Assembly: GCA_021806865.1 (NCBI GenBank) | Contig: JAKAPU010000010.1 | Location: forward strand, 1 to 35,647 | DNA from: an archaeon | GTDB taxonomy: Archaea; Thermoproteota; Nitrososphaeria; Nitrososphaerales; CADDZS01 | Direction: 5' to 3' | DNA length: 35,647 bases | Shown here: positions 15,987 to 25,283 of the stretch, piece after piece | Layout of the letters: each line of letters starts with the position of its first letter | Numbering within the stretch: position 1 is the first letter of the stretch | Position numbers and translations under genes: made by a program | Notes under the pieces: generated by a model | The model's input: the letters and a program-made list of their open reading frames with translations, nothing else | The model's database searches: none | Told to the model about the DNA's origin: nothing

Positions 15987-16652
15987 TTGGGTTCGCAAAG
16001 GCGCTCATTCAGAAAGAATGAGCTGTGCATTGAAGCACTGGTGGTTCCTCCTCTTGGAAACAATGTATTCATCCTCTACGAAGACGGTGCCAACTCTGGA
16101 ACGGTAATTGATGTTGGACAAGGTTCGAAACAAATTCTGCAGCGGCTGAAGGAACTTGAGCTCAAACTTGACTTGATAATCAACACGCACGGACATACAG
16201 ACCATACTGCGGAGGATGATTTGGTTCGCAACTCGACTAGTGCAAAGCTCGCGATCCATGAACTTGACGCCTACAGGCTGGCCACCGAAGACGAAGCCTC
16301 AAGGGAGCTTCGGATAGAGAAGAGACCGATCGAACCTGATCTACAACTAGTTGATGGTCAAATTATTCAAATCGGAAAGAGTGTTCAAGTGAAAGTGCTG
16401 CACACCCCGGGGCACACCGAAGGCTCAATCTGCCTCTACGACGAAAGGCGAAATCAATTATTCTCTGGCGACACACTGTTCGCCGGAGGATACGGACGAA
16501 CAGATGGCGCGGGGGCTGACCCTATCGCAATGGTCTCTTCACTGAAAAAGTTGCTTCAGCTGCCACGGGACACCGAAGTCTATCCCGGTCACGGACCTTT
16601 TACTACAATAGGAAACGAGACCTGGATCGGTGGAATGATTGGCGAGAATTGA
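15987..16652 (+). CDS. Metallo-beta-lactamase-fold hydrolase (glyoxalase II-like)
   Basis: A 221-residue soluble protein with all metal ligands of the fold: THGHTDH (H68, H70, D72, H73), HTPGHTEGS (H139, H143), the bridging Asp in SGDTLF (D162) and PGHG (H202). These fit a two-metal thioesterase or glyoxalase II-like hydrolase; the real substrate is unknown. TTG at 15987 is the only start that leaves the first strand (ALVVPPLGNNVFIL) whole; GTG 16041 would remove part of it. It is 36 bp after the small membrane protein and may be cotranscribed. Confidence 0.87.
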   Translation: MGSQRRSFRKNELCIEALVVPPLGNNVFILYEDGANSGTVIDVGQGSKQILQRLKELELKLDLIINTHGHTDHTAEDDLVRNSTSAKLAIHELDAYRLATEDEASRELRIEKRPIEPDLQLVDGQIIQIGKSVQVKVLHTPGHTEGSICLYDERRNQLFSGDTLFAGGYGRTDGAGADPIAMVSSLKKLLQLPRDTEVYPGHGPFTTIGNETWIGGMIGEN

Positions 16653-16694
16653 TGCACGGAACTGCCAACTATAGCAAACACTAATTATTATCGC

Positions 16695-16916
16695 ATGATT
16701 ATTATCGGCGGGAAGTTCGTGCCAAGGAAGAAATTCAACCGAGAGGAGGCCGACAAGATCTGGTCGAATTATACCAAGAATCTTGTGGATTCGATCTCAG
16801 AATCCGAAAAAGAAGGTCTGGACAAAGGATACTCATCGTATGAAATCGAACGATTGTGGCAGTCTAAGCTGAAGGAAACAGATTCAAAAGCTGAACAAAA
16901 AGGTAAGTCAGTCTGA
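16695..16916 (+). CDS. Small charged protein of unknown function
   Basis: A 73-residue, highly charged and mostly helical protein (RKKFNREEADKIWSNYTKNL, then SYEIERLWQSKLKE), too short for a domain call. ATG 16695 has AT-rich sequence in front (AACTATAG at 16668-16675 is at TATA distance). It converges on the E1-alpha gene with an 8 bp gap. The clean frame and start suggest that it is real. Confidence 0.5.
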   Translation: MIIIGGKFVPRKKFNREEADKIWSNYTKNLVDSISESEKEGLDKGYSSYEIERLWQSKLKETDSKAEQKGKSV

Positions 16917-16924
16917 CTTTCGAG

Positions 16925-18001
16925 CTAGCCTTCGCTACGCAAGTACTCTGCTAGTTCCTTTCTTTGTTCTTCCAAATGCCAGGGAATACTATCGTATACG
17001 TCGTCGAAGATCAGTTCTTCAGGAGGTAGAGTCCTTGTTGCTTCTTGTCGTTCGATACTCGCAGAGATTTCTTTATCATACGAGGAAACGAGCTCCTTCT
17101 CCTCGGGTTCGCTCCACAGTTTCTTAGTGACCAATCTTCGTCTCAGGATTTCGACCGGATCCTTCTTTGACCACTTTTCGGACTCTTCCTTCGTCCGGTA
17201 TCTGCTAGGGTCATCAGCGGTTGAATGGGGACCAACCCTGTAGGTCATTGCTTCAATTAGCGTGGGACCGCCGCCACTTCTAGCTTTCTCTAGGGCTTTC
17301 CTAGTCGACAAGAACACCGACTCCGCGTCATTACCGTCAACTTGGACCCCCTCAAAGCCATATGCCACCGCTTTCACTGCCAGCGATTCCGAGGCTGTCT
17401 GTCTAGAGACGGGGAGAGAGATTGCCCACCCATTGTTCCTGCAAAAAAAGACGGTGGGCGTATGGTACACTCCTGCAAAGTTCATCGCGGTATGAAAATC
17501 AGAAGCAGAAGTCCCCCCATCACCAAAGTAAGTGAGCACTGCGTGGCGCCTCTTCTTGAGCACAGCACCCAGTGATATTCCCACCGCAAGAGGTAGATAT
17601 GCGCCTATGGGTGCAGCAGTCGGAACGATGTTGAGCCTTCGATCGCCCCAACTATTCGACATTTGGCGGCCTTTCAACAGGTCATTTGCGTTTCCGTACA
17701 GCTGAGATAGGATGGAATCTACACTTGCTCCTCTAACGAGATGAGCTCCCATCTCTCGGTAGGACGTAATCATCCAATCGTCTTTGTTTAGAGTGTACGC
17801 ACTAGCAACCATTGCGGCCTCCTCGCCAGAGCAGGGGACGAATGGTCCAATCCTTCCCTGTCGCTGTATGCTCATTATCTTGGCGTCCAGCATTCGTGTC
17901 AGAACCATCATCTTGAAGATGTTCAGCAGGTCGCTATCGGTTACTTGGCCTTCAATTTGCGAGACATTTCTGGCCTTGGTGTCCTTGGCGTTGTTGCTCA
18001 A
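16925..18001 (-). CDS. 2-oxoacid dehydrogenase E1 component, alpha subunit
   Basis: The ThDP-binding subunit of a pyruvate or branched-chain 2-oxoacid dehydrogenase, 358 residues. The ThDP/Mg motif runs from YFGDGGTSASDFH (GDG 160-162) to NN at 189-190. The loop GPHSTADDPSRYR (257-269) is closer to the branched-chain/archaeal type than to classical PDH. It must pair with an E1-beta that is not in the window. It stands alone here, 16 kb from the E2 gene end, between a small protein and a divergent aminotransferase. The start is TTG; a TATA-like TTTTTATCTA on the minus strand near 18030 suits a leaderless transcript. Exact 2-oxoacid preference is open. Confidence 0.92.
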   Translation of the reverse strand: MSNNAKDTKARNVSQIEGQVTDSDLLNIFKMMVLTRMLDAKIMSIQRQGRIGPFVPCSGEEAAMVASAYTLNKDDWMITSYREMGAHLVRGASVDSILSQLYGNANDLLKGRQMSNSWGDRRLNIVPTAAPIGAYLPLAVGISLGAVLKKRRHAVLTYFGDGGTSASDFHTAMNFAGVYHTPTVFFCRNNGWAISLPVSRQTASESLAVKAVAYGFEGVQVDGNDAESVFLSTRKALEKARSGGGPTLIEAMTYRVGPHSTADDPSRYRTKEESEKWSKKDPVEILRRRLVTKKLWSEPEEKELVSSYDKEISASIERQEATRTLPPEELIFDDVYDSIPWHLEEQRKELAEYLRSEG

Positions 18002-18143
18002 GCCGAACGGGTTTCTCTCGTACTCTCGTTTAGATAAAAAGTGCGGTTCACTTTCTTTTCCGAAAGAGTAAGTATCAGTTTCTCACTCTGAATAGTGCGA
18101 ATATCGTTATTAGCCTGAATCTCGAACAACTGATCTGTTTGAC

Positions 18144-19301
18144 TTGTCCATAGCTGAACGCCTAGAAAACGTTCCAAAGTCCGGAATCAGAGCGATATTT
18201 GACACCGCTCAATCGCTTGGAACCTATATCAACTTGGGAATAGGAGAACCGGACTTTCAAACCCCTAAATTCATCAGAGATGCAGCAAAGCGATCAATTG
18301 ATTCTGGATTCAACAAGTACACCGCCAATTCTGGTTTGCCAGAGCTTCGATCAGAGATATCCAAAAAACTGAAGCGCGATAATGGGATTGAAACGGATCC
18401 AGAAAGTGAAATTATTGTGACTGCTGGAGCGACTCAGGCAATCTTTGTCATAATGCAGTGTATTCTGAATCCTGGAGACGAAATCATTCTTCCTACTCCG
18501 CTCTTTACAGCGTACAAATTTAGTGCAAAGCTGGCGGGCGCAAATACAGTTGAAGTTCCACTCACCGAAAGTAAGGGCTATGCACAGAATTGGGAGAAGA
18601 TAGAGAGAGCTTGCACGAAGAAAACAAAAGCAATTGTGATCAACTCGCCTTGCAACCCCACTGGTTCGGTGATGTCACGGAACGATATTGAAAAGGCATG
18701 CGATTTTGCTGCGAGCCACGGTTTGTTTGTAATTTCAGACGAAATCTATGAGAAGTACTTATACGACGACGCAAAGCACTTCAGCCCAGGATCGCTGCAC
18801 GAGTTCAAAGACAGGATAATTACGGTCAATGGTTTTTCAAAAACATATGGAATGACTGGATGGCGACTAGGATATGCCGCAGGAAACAAGTCTCTGATCA
18901 ACGCAATGATTCGTTACAATATGTACAACGCGGTTTGCGCCACCTCATTCGTTCAGCAGGCAGCTATTGGAGCACTCCGGCATTCACTCAACTTCTTCAA
19001 GCCAATCCTGAAACAATTTGACAATAGACGAAAGATTGTATGCGAAGCTATTGACAAGTTGGGCTGGGCGATGACAAGACCGACTGGTGCATTCTACGCG
19101 TTTCCATCTCTGGGGAACTATCCGGGAGATTCATTTGCCTTTTCGATGAATTTGCTTCGAAAATATCGAGTGGCGACTGTCCCTGGTTCTTCTTTTGGAG
19201 TAGCTGGAGAACACCACATTCGCATCTGTTACGCGTTGGAAGAAGACCACTTGGTTAGAGCCTTCAATCTAATCCACAAGTTCGTAAGTGAGAAGCGCTA
19301 A
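18144..19301 (+). CDS. Class I/II aminotransferase, aspartate aminotransferase type
   Basis: A PLP enzyme of 385 residues. NLGIGEPDFQTP near the start, SPCNPTGSV with the PLP-contacting Asn (170-176), SDEIYEKY with the Asp that binds the pyridine nitrogen (D199), and SKTYGMTGWRLGYAAG with the Schiff-base Lys (K233) are all present, and the substrate-carboxylate Arg is in IRICYALEED. Similar archaeal enzymes transaminate aspartate, aromatic or branched-chain amino acids. The start is TTG 18144. With the divergent E1-alpha gene it could link amino acid deamination to 2-oxoacid oxidation, which is inference. Confidence 0.92.
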   Translation: MSIAERLENVPKSGIRAIFDTAQSLGTYINLGIGEPDFQTPKFIRDAAKRSIDSGFNKYTANSGLPELRSEISKKLKRDNGIETDPESEIIVTAGATQAIFVIMQCILNPGDEIILPTPLFTAYKFSAKLAGANTVEVPLTESKGYAQNWEKIERACTKKTKAIVINSPCNPTGSVMSRNDIEKACDFAASHGLFVISDEIYEKYLYDDAKHFSPGSLHEFKDRIITVNGFSKTYGMTGWRLGYAAGNKSLINAMIRYNMYNAVCATSFVQQAAIGALRHSLNFFKPILKQFDNRRKIVCEAIDKLGWAMTRPTGAFYAFPSLGNYPGDSFAFSMNLLRKYRVATVPGSSFGVAGEHHIRICYALEEDHLVRAFNLIHKFVSEKR

Positions 19302-19303
19302 CA

Positions 19304-19744
19304 CTACTCGCCCTTGACTCGTACCATGAAGGTGCCTTCGACTGTCATGACTGTTTCCTCTCGTTGATTGAAAACAGTCATATCAAGTATCACCACCCCT
19401 CGACCTTCCTTCGGTGGCCTCTTTTCTCTTACCGTTACCGTCACTTTGAGCGTTTCACCGGCAAACACTGGCTTCATCACCTTAAACGACATTCCGAGAA
19501 GAGCAACAAAACCTTCTCCAAAAGGACCGGTTGGAAGTTGATAGGCACATCCGGTTGCGATTGACAGAGTCAGCAAACCGGGCGCGATTCTATGGCCGAA
19601 TGTTGTCTTCTTCGAGTATTCCTCGTCAAGGAAAAGAGGGTTACTAGCGCCTGTCAGACCTGCAAAAAGAACAATGTCTGTCTCGGTCAATGTTCTCCCA
19701 AATGTCACTTGCTTTGATCCTACTTCGAAATCCTCGTAATACAT
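19304..19744 (-). CDS. MaoC-like hot-dog-fold hydratase
   Basis: A 146-residue single hot-dog domain. It starts with YYEDFEVGSKQVTFGRTLTETDIVLFAGLTG and has the hydratase motif region SNPLFLDEEYSKKTTFGHRIAPGLL, with the conserved His, and GETLKVTVTVREK. Such proteins hydrate enoyl-CoA or related thioesters, or act as acyl-thioester dehydratases. The catalytic Asp of classic R-hydratases is not obvious (Asn/Asp in GASNPLFLD). It converges on the aminotransferase with a 2 bp gap. ATG 19744 has a TATA-like element (CTATATGA, 19769-19776) at leaderless distance. Confidence 0.87.
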   Translation of the reverse strand: MYYEDFEVGSKQVTFGRTLTETDIVLFAGLTGASNPLFLDEEYSKKTTFGHRIAPGLLTLSIATGCAYQLPTGPFGEGFVALLGMSFKVMKPVFAGETLKVTVTVREKRPPKEGRGVVILDMTVFNQREETVMTVEGTFMVRVKGE

Positions 19745-19851
19745 GGTATGAACGCTATAGCTACGGCTATATGAAATGTGTTGAGCGATTCAGCAGACTG
19801 ATGATATTGTTTATGTAACTTCGTTTTCAGTTGGAGGACGTCACACGAATC

Positions 19852-21651
19852 ATGAACGAGACAGCTCAAGCAAGTGAGTCGCAAGCCATTTCCAAAGTCA
19901 GGTGGAAACTATCAGACGTTTTGCCGACAAATTCAGGAAAGATATTCCAATCTTCGGTTCTGGACGCACTCGAGGGCATGGTTTCGGAATTTGAAACTTG
20001 TAGAAAAGATCTTGAGGAAGTACAACCAGAGAGATTCAGCAAGCTCCTGGACGATTACGAGGCAATAATGCGGCTGAGATCGAGACTAGGAAGCTATGCA
20101 TACATGTATTTCTCGGAAAACACAAAATCTCAAGATGCAAGGACTTTCAAGGCACGCGCTGAGGAAGTCGAAGCAGACACTTCCAATCGGTTGCTTTTCT
20201 TTGAATTGTGGTGGAAGTCACTTGACAAGGAAAGGATCGACAAACTCATTGCTTCCGCGGGGAACAAATCTTACTTCTTGGAACGCCTGATCAAGACACG
20301 CCCGTATACTCTGCCGGAGGCTGTGGAACAGGCAATCAACCTCAAAGATGTGACAGGAAAGAGTGCTCTTCTTCAGATTTATCACCAAATTCGCGACTCT
20401 TTCGTGTACGAAGTGTCTACGAACGATTGGACCAAACATCTAACGGAGGAAAGAATACGTGATCTCTTCTACAGCTCAGATAGAGGTGAGAGAACTGCCG
20501 CGTATAAGTCCATCCTAGCAAAATTCGAGCAAAATAAAGACGTACTTGGAGAAATATATCAAAACCTCGTACGCGACTGGCGAAACGAAGGAATCAAGCT
20601 CAGGAAGTACTCAATGCCAATATCCATCAGAAACCTTGCGAATGATGTGCCGGATCAGGCTGTCGAAGCGCTGCTTTCGGCATGCAAGAAAAATACATCA
20701 TTATTTCAGCGGTACTTCGAGTCAAAGGCAAGGCTTCTGCAGATGAGCGACTTTTCCAGAACCGACATTTACGCACCTCTGCCGTCGCATGTTGAAGAGA
20801 CCTATGGCTGGAATGAAGGAGTGAAATTGGTGATTGAGACATTCAATGAGTTTGATCGAGATTTTGGGCAAATGGCAAAGAATGTAGTGTCGGAGAGCCA
20901 TATTGATGCCGAACCAAGAGAGGGCAAGCTCGGCGGAGCGTACTGCATGAGCGTGACACCAGCGATCACACCATACATCCTTATGAGTTACACAGGCACG
21001 CCTCGCAGTGTTGCAACACTGGCACACGAACTAGGGCACGCCGTTCATTCCCAGCTTGCTTCAAAGCTGAACAGTCAGCTGACTTACGAGGCGCCTCTTC
21101 CACTTGCAGAAACAGCATCGGTGTTTGGAGAGTTGCTTCTTACAGAGAGGCTTCTCAAGACCTCGGATGAGAAGACTAAGCAGAGTCTCATTGCGGACAT
21201 TGTCAACGACGGTTATTCTACAATAATGAGACAAGCTTTCTTCACATTGTTTGAAGTCCAAGCCCACGAATCAATTGCAGGGGGGATAAACATAGACGAG
21301 CTCGCATCAAAATACTTGGAGAATCTAAAGATTCAGTTTGGTGAATCCGTCAGCGTACCGGAGAATTTCAAACACGAGTGGCTGTCTATACCTCACATAT
21401 ATCAGACCCCGTTTTACTGTTATGCGTATGCTTGGGGAAATCTTCTCGTCTTGGCGCTCTACAGGCAGTACAAGCAGGAGGGCGTTCGGTCCTTTGCCCC
21501 CAGGTACATGAGACTTCTTTCAAACGGCGGTGGTTCTTTGCCGGAGCGAATACTACAAGAAAGTGGTTTTGACATTAGATCTGAATCGTTCTGGCAAAGC
21601 GGATTCGACGAGCTCGCCAACTTTGTTCAAGAACTGGAGAAACTTAGCTAA
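19852..21651 (+). CDS. Oligoendopeptidase F-type metallopeptidase (M3 family)
   Basis: A cytosolic zinc peptidase of about 600 residues that degrades short peptides. ATLAHELGHAVHSQLA carries the HExxH zinc site (H399, E400 and H403 counted from TTG 19831), and the second-half Glu ligand lies in PLAETASVFGELLL. The N-terminal oligopeptidase F domain is intact, as is the terminal PHIYQTPFYCYAYAWGNLL. ATG 19852 is chosen because the TATA-like TTTATGTA (19810-19817) would start transcription near 19840; TTG 19831 would add seven residues. A role in peptide catabolism fits a heterotroph. Confidence 0.94.
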   Translation: MNETAQASESQAISKVRWKLSDVLPTNSGKIFQSSVLDALEGMVSEFETCRKDLEEVQPERFSKLLDDYEAIMRLRSRLGSYAYMYFSENTKSQDARTFKARAEEVEADTSNRLLFFELWWKSLDKERIDKLIASAGNKSYFLERLIKTRPYTLPEAVEQAINLKDVTGKSALLQIYHQIRDSFVYEVSTNDWTKHLTEERIRDLFYSSDRGERTAAYKSILAKFEQNKDVLGEIYQNLVRDWRNEGIKLRKYSMPISIRNLANDVPDQAVEALLSACKKNTSLFQRYFESKARLLQMSDFSRTDIYAPLPSHVEETYGWNEGVKLVIETFNEFDRDFGQMAKNVVSESHIDAEPREGKLGGAYCMSVTPAITPYILMSYTGTPRSVATLAHELGHAVHSQLASKLNSQLTYEAPLPLAETASVFGELLLTERLLKTSDEKTKQSLIADIVNDGYSTIMRQAFFTLFEVQAHESIAGGINIDELASKYLENLKIQFGESVSVPENFKHEWLSIPHIYQTPFYCYAYAWGNLLVLALYRQYKQEGVRSFAPRYMRLLSNGGGSLPERILQESGFDIRSESFWQSGFDELANFVQELEKLS

Positions 21652-21657
21652 CCAGAA

Positions 21658-22270
21658 TTTCTTGTCGCTACTCTCTCTAAAAGAACACTAGAAGCATGAT
21701 CGAGGCGCACGGAACAGGTACGGTGACCTAAAGATAAGTGCCTATTGACATGCTTGCAAGTTGTTAAGAGAGCAGTTTCAAATTTCCCAAATATTCCAAG
21801 GAAGATAGCTACTGACATCTCTCCGATGACTCCCACCACTTCAAATGAGAAGCACAAACTGAAGGAGCTTACAAGGAATCCAGTTAGCATCGGGCCGAAG
21901 AACCAGCCGAGATTGTATGCAGCGCTCACGGAGCCTATTGCCGTTCCTTCCTGCTCAGAAAGATTGCAGCAGCATGAGAAGATTGGAGTGGTCTTGAGGC
22001 CGCGGTCCAATCCGCTAAATGTGAAAAGATAGGCAAAGATGTAGTAGTTGTGTATCAAGACAAAGCGAGTATTTGGACCGTGAAAACAATGATCCCGAGT
22101 AATGCGGCGTTTAATCCCTGTATCGACGAGTAAACGACCCAGATAGTCCTGTACCTATTCCTACCGCCAGCAAAACTATTGCTCAGGCGAGTGCAGAAGA
22201 TATTGCAAAAGCTGTTTGCAAAGATGGTGATACTTGCGCTACGGAAGATCGAAAGATCTAACACAGAAAG
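21658..22270 (-). pseudogene. Remnant of an MFS transporter (frameshifts and stops)
   Basis: On the minus strand the best preserved part (about 21760-22045) reads YIFAYLFTFSGLDRGLK and GTAIGSVSAAYNLGWFFGPMLTGFL, typical of late MFS helices. Upstream, the similarity continues in a different frame (22055-22180, SSIQGLNAALLGIIVFTV), and further up in a third frame with an in-frame TGA (ISSALA-stop-AIVLLAVGIGTGLSG, about 22140-22220). At least two frameshifts and one stop break the reading frame, and most of the N-terminal half is not seen. This explains most of the 780 bp gap between the peptidase and the acyl-CoA synthetase. Confidence 0.65.
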
Positions 22271-22410
22271 ATTGGGAGGAGAACTGCAGAGAAAGATGTT
22301 ATTCTACGACCTAGCACTTTTTCTGCGACTTTTTCAACAATCCTGTGGGTTCGCAAATTCATGTATCATCAAGAGATTTTTGACTTGATTTCTTTCTGAG
22401 TACGAAACTG

Positions 22411-22418
22411 ATTTAAAT
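22411..22418 (+). promoter_or_regulatory. TATA box of the acyl-CoA synthetase gene
   Basis: ATTTAAAT, a perfect palindrome, lies 43 nt before ATG 22457. Transcription would then start near 22441, downstream of the TTG at 22433, which favours the ATG as the translation start. Confidence 0.45.
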
Positions 22419-22456
22419 CCTAAAATACGGATTTGGGCATTAAATTACAACCGATT

Positions 22457-24403
22457 ATGGCAGTCAGCGATGGATTCATCTGGACCCCAACCAGAGAATT
22501 TGTTAGGGATTCGAACTTAATGCAATTCATGAATCATGTAAAAGTTGATTCTTTCAAAGCGTTGCGAGAAAAATCGATGACGAATCCAGAATGGTTTTGG
22601 GACGCAGTCAACAACTTCTTGCGATTGGAATGGTATACGCCGTATTCAGAGGTCAAAGACCAATCGCAAGGAATCATGTGGACGAAGTGGTTTCTCGGTG
22701 GAAAGATCAACATTGCCCACAATTGCATCGACAGATTCGGAGGAATCCTAGATTCAAAGCCAGCAGTGATTTGCGAATCCGAAGATAAGAACAACCGACG
22801 GATTGTTACCTACAAGGAACTTTCAGACATGACAAACAGGATAGCAAACGCGCTTTGTGGTCGGATGCACCTCCAGAAAGGAGACAAAGTGGGATTGTTC
22901 ATGCCAATGTCGGCTGAATCTGTAGCTGCGTTCTTTGCAATATTGAAGATTGGTGCAATCGTAGTGCCAATCTTCTCTGGTTACGGTAAGGAAGCAATCA
23001 GCACAAGATTGAATGACTGCGATGCAAAAGCTATTCTCACACAAACGAGTTTTTCAAGAAGAGGTAAGGAGATTCCTCTCCTTGCAACTGCTCTCGAATC
23101 CGCCAAGATGATTCCTTCAGTCAAGTCTATACTCGTATCGGACTATGATAAGGCGCGGGAAATTAATGCCGAGGGCCTGTTACTGGTAGACTGGAGCAGC
23201 GTCTCATCGGAGCCTACTGAATTCAACACCGAAACTATGGACTCGGAAGATCCATTCATGATAATCTACACTTCAGGAACTACAGGTAAACCCAAAGGAG
23301 CGGTTCACGTTCACGGCGGATTCTTGGTGAAAGTTGCGGAGGAAATGGCATTTCAAATGGATTTGAAACCCGATGATGTCCTCTTCTGGTTCACGGACAT
23401 GGGCTGGATAATGGCGCCCTGGGAGATGATAGGAGCTCTCGCTCTTGGAGGTACAATCTTGGTCTATAGTGGAGCTCCAGACTACCCAACTCCTGCTAGA
23501 CTTTGGGAAATCGTTGAAGATGACCGAGTGACAAAGCTGGGTGTATCACCGACTCTAATACGCGCCCTGATGAAGTATGGAGACAAGTGCATCACGGAGC
23601 ACGATCTCTCATCGCTCAGGGCGTTCGGCTCGACGGGAGAACCTTGGGACCCGGAATCCTATGCTTGGTTATTTCGGATTGTTGGAAGAGGCGGCTGTCC
23701 AATCATCAACCTTTCCGGTGGCACTGAGGTTGGGGCCTGCTTTCTTTCCGTTCACCCGATACTCCCTATCAAGGCGTGCAGTCTTGGCGGACCTTGTCTT
23801 GGCATTGATGTTGACGTAGTCGATGAATCGGGGAAGCCTCTCAGGCAACAAACTGGCGAACTTGTTGTTCGCAGTCCATGGCCGAGTATGACGCGTGGGC
23901 TCTGGAAAGATTCCACAAGATATTCAGAGGCATACTGGTCGAAGATGCCTAATATGTGGATCCATGGAGATTGGGCCTCAATCGATGCAGACGGATACTG
24001 GTACCTCCATGGCCGCAGCGATGACACGATCAAGGTTGCTGGAAAGAGGGTAGGTCCCGGAGAAATCGAAAGTGCGCTCGCAACACACGAAAGCGTCCTC
24101 GAATCAGTCGCGATAGGATTACCAGACAAGTTGAAAGGTGAGAAGATCGCATGCTTTGTGATGTTGAGACCTGGGTATCCTCCTACAAACGCACTTAGAA
24201 GTAGTATTTCAGATCATGTTGCAGCATCGCTTGGCGAATCTCTGCGTCCTTCAGAGATAAGTTTCGTGGCGGCCCTCCCTCGAACCAGAAACGCGAAGCT
24301 GGTGAGAAGGCTTGTCAAAAGCAAGCTGCTTGGACTACCCTTGGGAGACACTTCAAACATAGAAAACATTGACTCATTGGAAGCGATTGCTAATGCTTGT
24401 TGA
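22457..24403 (+). CDS. Acyl-CoA synthetase, acetyl-CoA synthetase-like (AMP-forming)
   Basis: An adenylate-forming enzyme of 648 residues. The P-loop is YTSGTTGKPKGA (271-282 from this start). Later core motifs are STGEPWDPESYAW, LSGGTEVGA, HGDWASIDADGYWYLHGRSDDTIKVAGKRVGPGEIE (A8 hinge) and a final PRTRNAKLVRR with the catalytic Lys. N-terminal residues resemble acetyl-CoA synthetases (WFLGGKINIAHNCID). Short-chain acids such as acetate, propionate or 3-hydroxypropionate are the likely substrates; which one cannot be told. TTG 22433 would add eight residues. The 3' end overlaps the AsnB-like gene by 11 bp, an unusual partner. Confidence 0.92.
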   Translation: MAVSDGFIWTPTREFVRDSNLMQFMNHVKVDSFKALREKSMTNPEWFWDAVNNFLRLEWYTPYSEVKDQSQGIMWTKWFLGGKINIAHNCIDRFGGILDSKPAVICESEDKNNRRIVTYKELSDMTNRIANALCGRMHLQKGDKVGLFMPMSAESVAAFFAILKIGAIVVPIFSGYGKEAISTRLNDCDAKAILTQTSFSRRGKEIPLLATALESAKMIPSVKSILVSDYDKAREINAEGLLLVDWSSVSSEPTEFNTETMDSEDPFMIIYTSGTTGKPKGAVHVHGGFLVKVAEEMAFQMDLKPDDVLFWFTDMGWIMAPWEMIGALALGGTILVYSGAPDYPTPARLWEIVEDDRVTKLGVSPTLIRALMKYGDKCITEHDLSSLRAFGSTGEPWDPESYAWLFRIVGRGGCPIINLSGGTEVGACFLSVHPILPIKACSLGGPCLGIDVDVVDESGKPLRQQTGELVVRSPWPSMTRGLWKDSTRYSEAYWSKMPNMWIHGDWASIDADGYWYLHGRSDDTIKVAGKRVGPGEIESALATHESVLESVAIGLPDKLKGEKIACFVMLRPGYPPTNALRSSISDHVAASLGESLRPSEISFVAALPRTRNAKLVRRLVKSKLLGLPLGDTSNIENIDSLEAIANAC

Positions 24404-25283
24404 TTCACCTTCTTACATCGACCTCATTCCAGATCAAGGTGGTCAGGACTTTCATTGCCTTTTAGGAAAGTTACACGCAATAACCAAAGATGCTGTTTCA
24501 AGAAACCTTCCAGATAGCTCCATTCTCTCCTATTCTGGTGGCATAGACAGCAGTATCTTGAATTCGATCATCGGAGAGTTAGGCAGGAGGAAGATTCAAT
24601 CGATCACCCTGGGTGTCCCTGGCTCGCAAGATGCAACAGCACTGCTCGAGACAAACACTTTGGCGGAGAATGATAGATTCATCCGATGTATCGTCGATAG
24701 GGCCGAGGTTGAAGAGGCAGCAAGGGAAGTCTCAAGACTAGTCCGAGTTCAGAACGTGTCGCACTTTGAAGATTGTGTTTGTTTTTGGCTGATTGGGAAA
24801 ATGGCCAGCTCTACAACCAAGGCAGAGTTCGTTGTTTCGGCAAACGGGCCAGACGAACTGTACTGCGGGTATGATAGGTTTAGGAGAATACTTGATGCAG
24901 AAGGCTATCCCGCAGTCCAAAACGAAATTGTGCGCGCGCTCGATTTGGCAGATTCATTGAAACGCGAAGTCAAACTGGTGCTTTCAAGATTTGGATTAGA
25001 TTCAAGCGAGCCACTTCTCGATCCGACTTTCAGAACATTTTCGATTTCACAAGTGCCGATTGAATTCAAAATCCTCAAAGGGGATGACAAGCTAAGAAAA
25101 AGAATCTGGCGGGCCTTGGGGCGCAACCTTGGTGTTCCAGAACAGAGAGTGCTTCAATACAAGAAGGCAATGCAGTACAGCATGGGCGTTCACCAGATTA
25201 TCGTTTCGCTTCTGAAAAGGAAAATAATCTCGCTGGACTTGGAACCGAGCTCAAGTATGCAGGTACGAGATTCTACAAAATAA
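24393..25283 (+). CDS. Asparagine-synthetase-like ATP-dependent amidotransferase domain (no glutaminase)
   Basis: A 296-residue protein equal to the C-terminal synthetase domain of AsnB. The PP-loop SYSGGIDSS (46-54) binds ATP, and ANGPDELYCGYDRF (150-163) is the second conserved block with the catalytic Glu/Asp. The N-terminal Cys2 glutaminase domain is absent, so ammonia would have to be free or supplied by another protein, or the amine could be an organic one. ATG 24393 overlaps the acyl-CoA synthetase stop by 11 bp. The longer frame from 24369 lies inside that gene. The pairing of two adenylating enzymes suggests a common acid substrate, which is inference. Confidence 0.85.
   Translation: MLVDSPSYIDLIPDQGGQDFHCLLGKLHAITKDAVSRNLPDSSILSYSGGIDSSILNSIIGELGRRKIQSITLGVPGSQDATALLETNTLAENDRFIRCIVDRAEVEEAAREVSRLVRVQNVSHFEDCVCFWLIGKMASSTTKAEFVVSANGPDELYCGYDRFRRILDAEGYPAVQNEIVRALDLADSLKREVKLVLSRFGLDSSEPLLDPTFRTFSISQVPIEFKILKGDDKLRKRIWRALGRNLGVPEQRVLQYKKAMQYSMGVHQIIVSLLKRKIISLDLEPSSSMQVRDSTK

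Noticed and set aside
15590..16072. 160-residue minus-strand frame
   Set aside because: Antisense to the membrane protein and the hydrolase start; no similarity or promoter seen.
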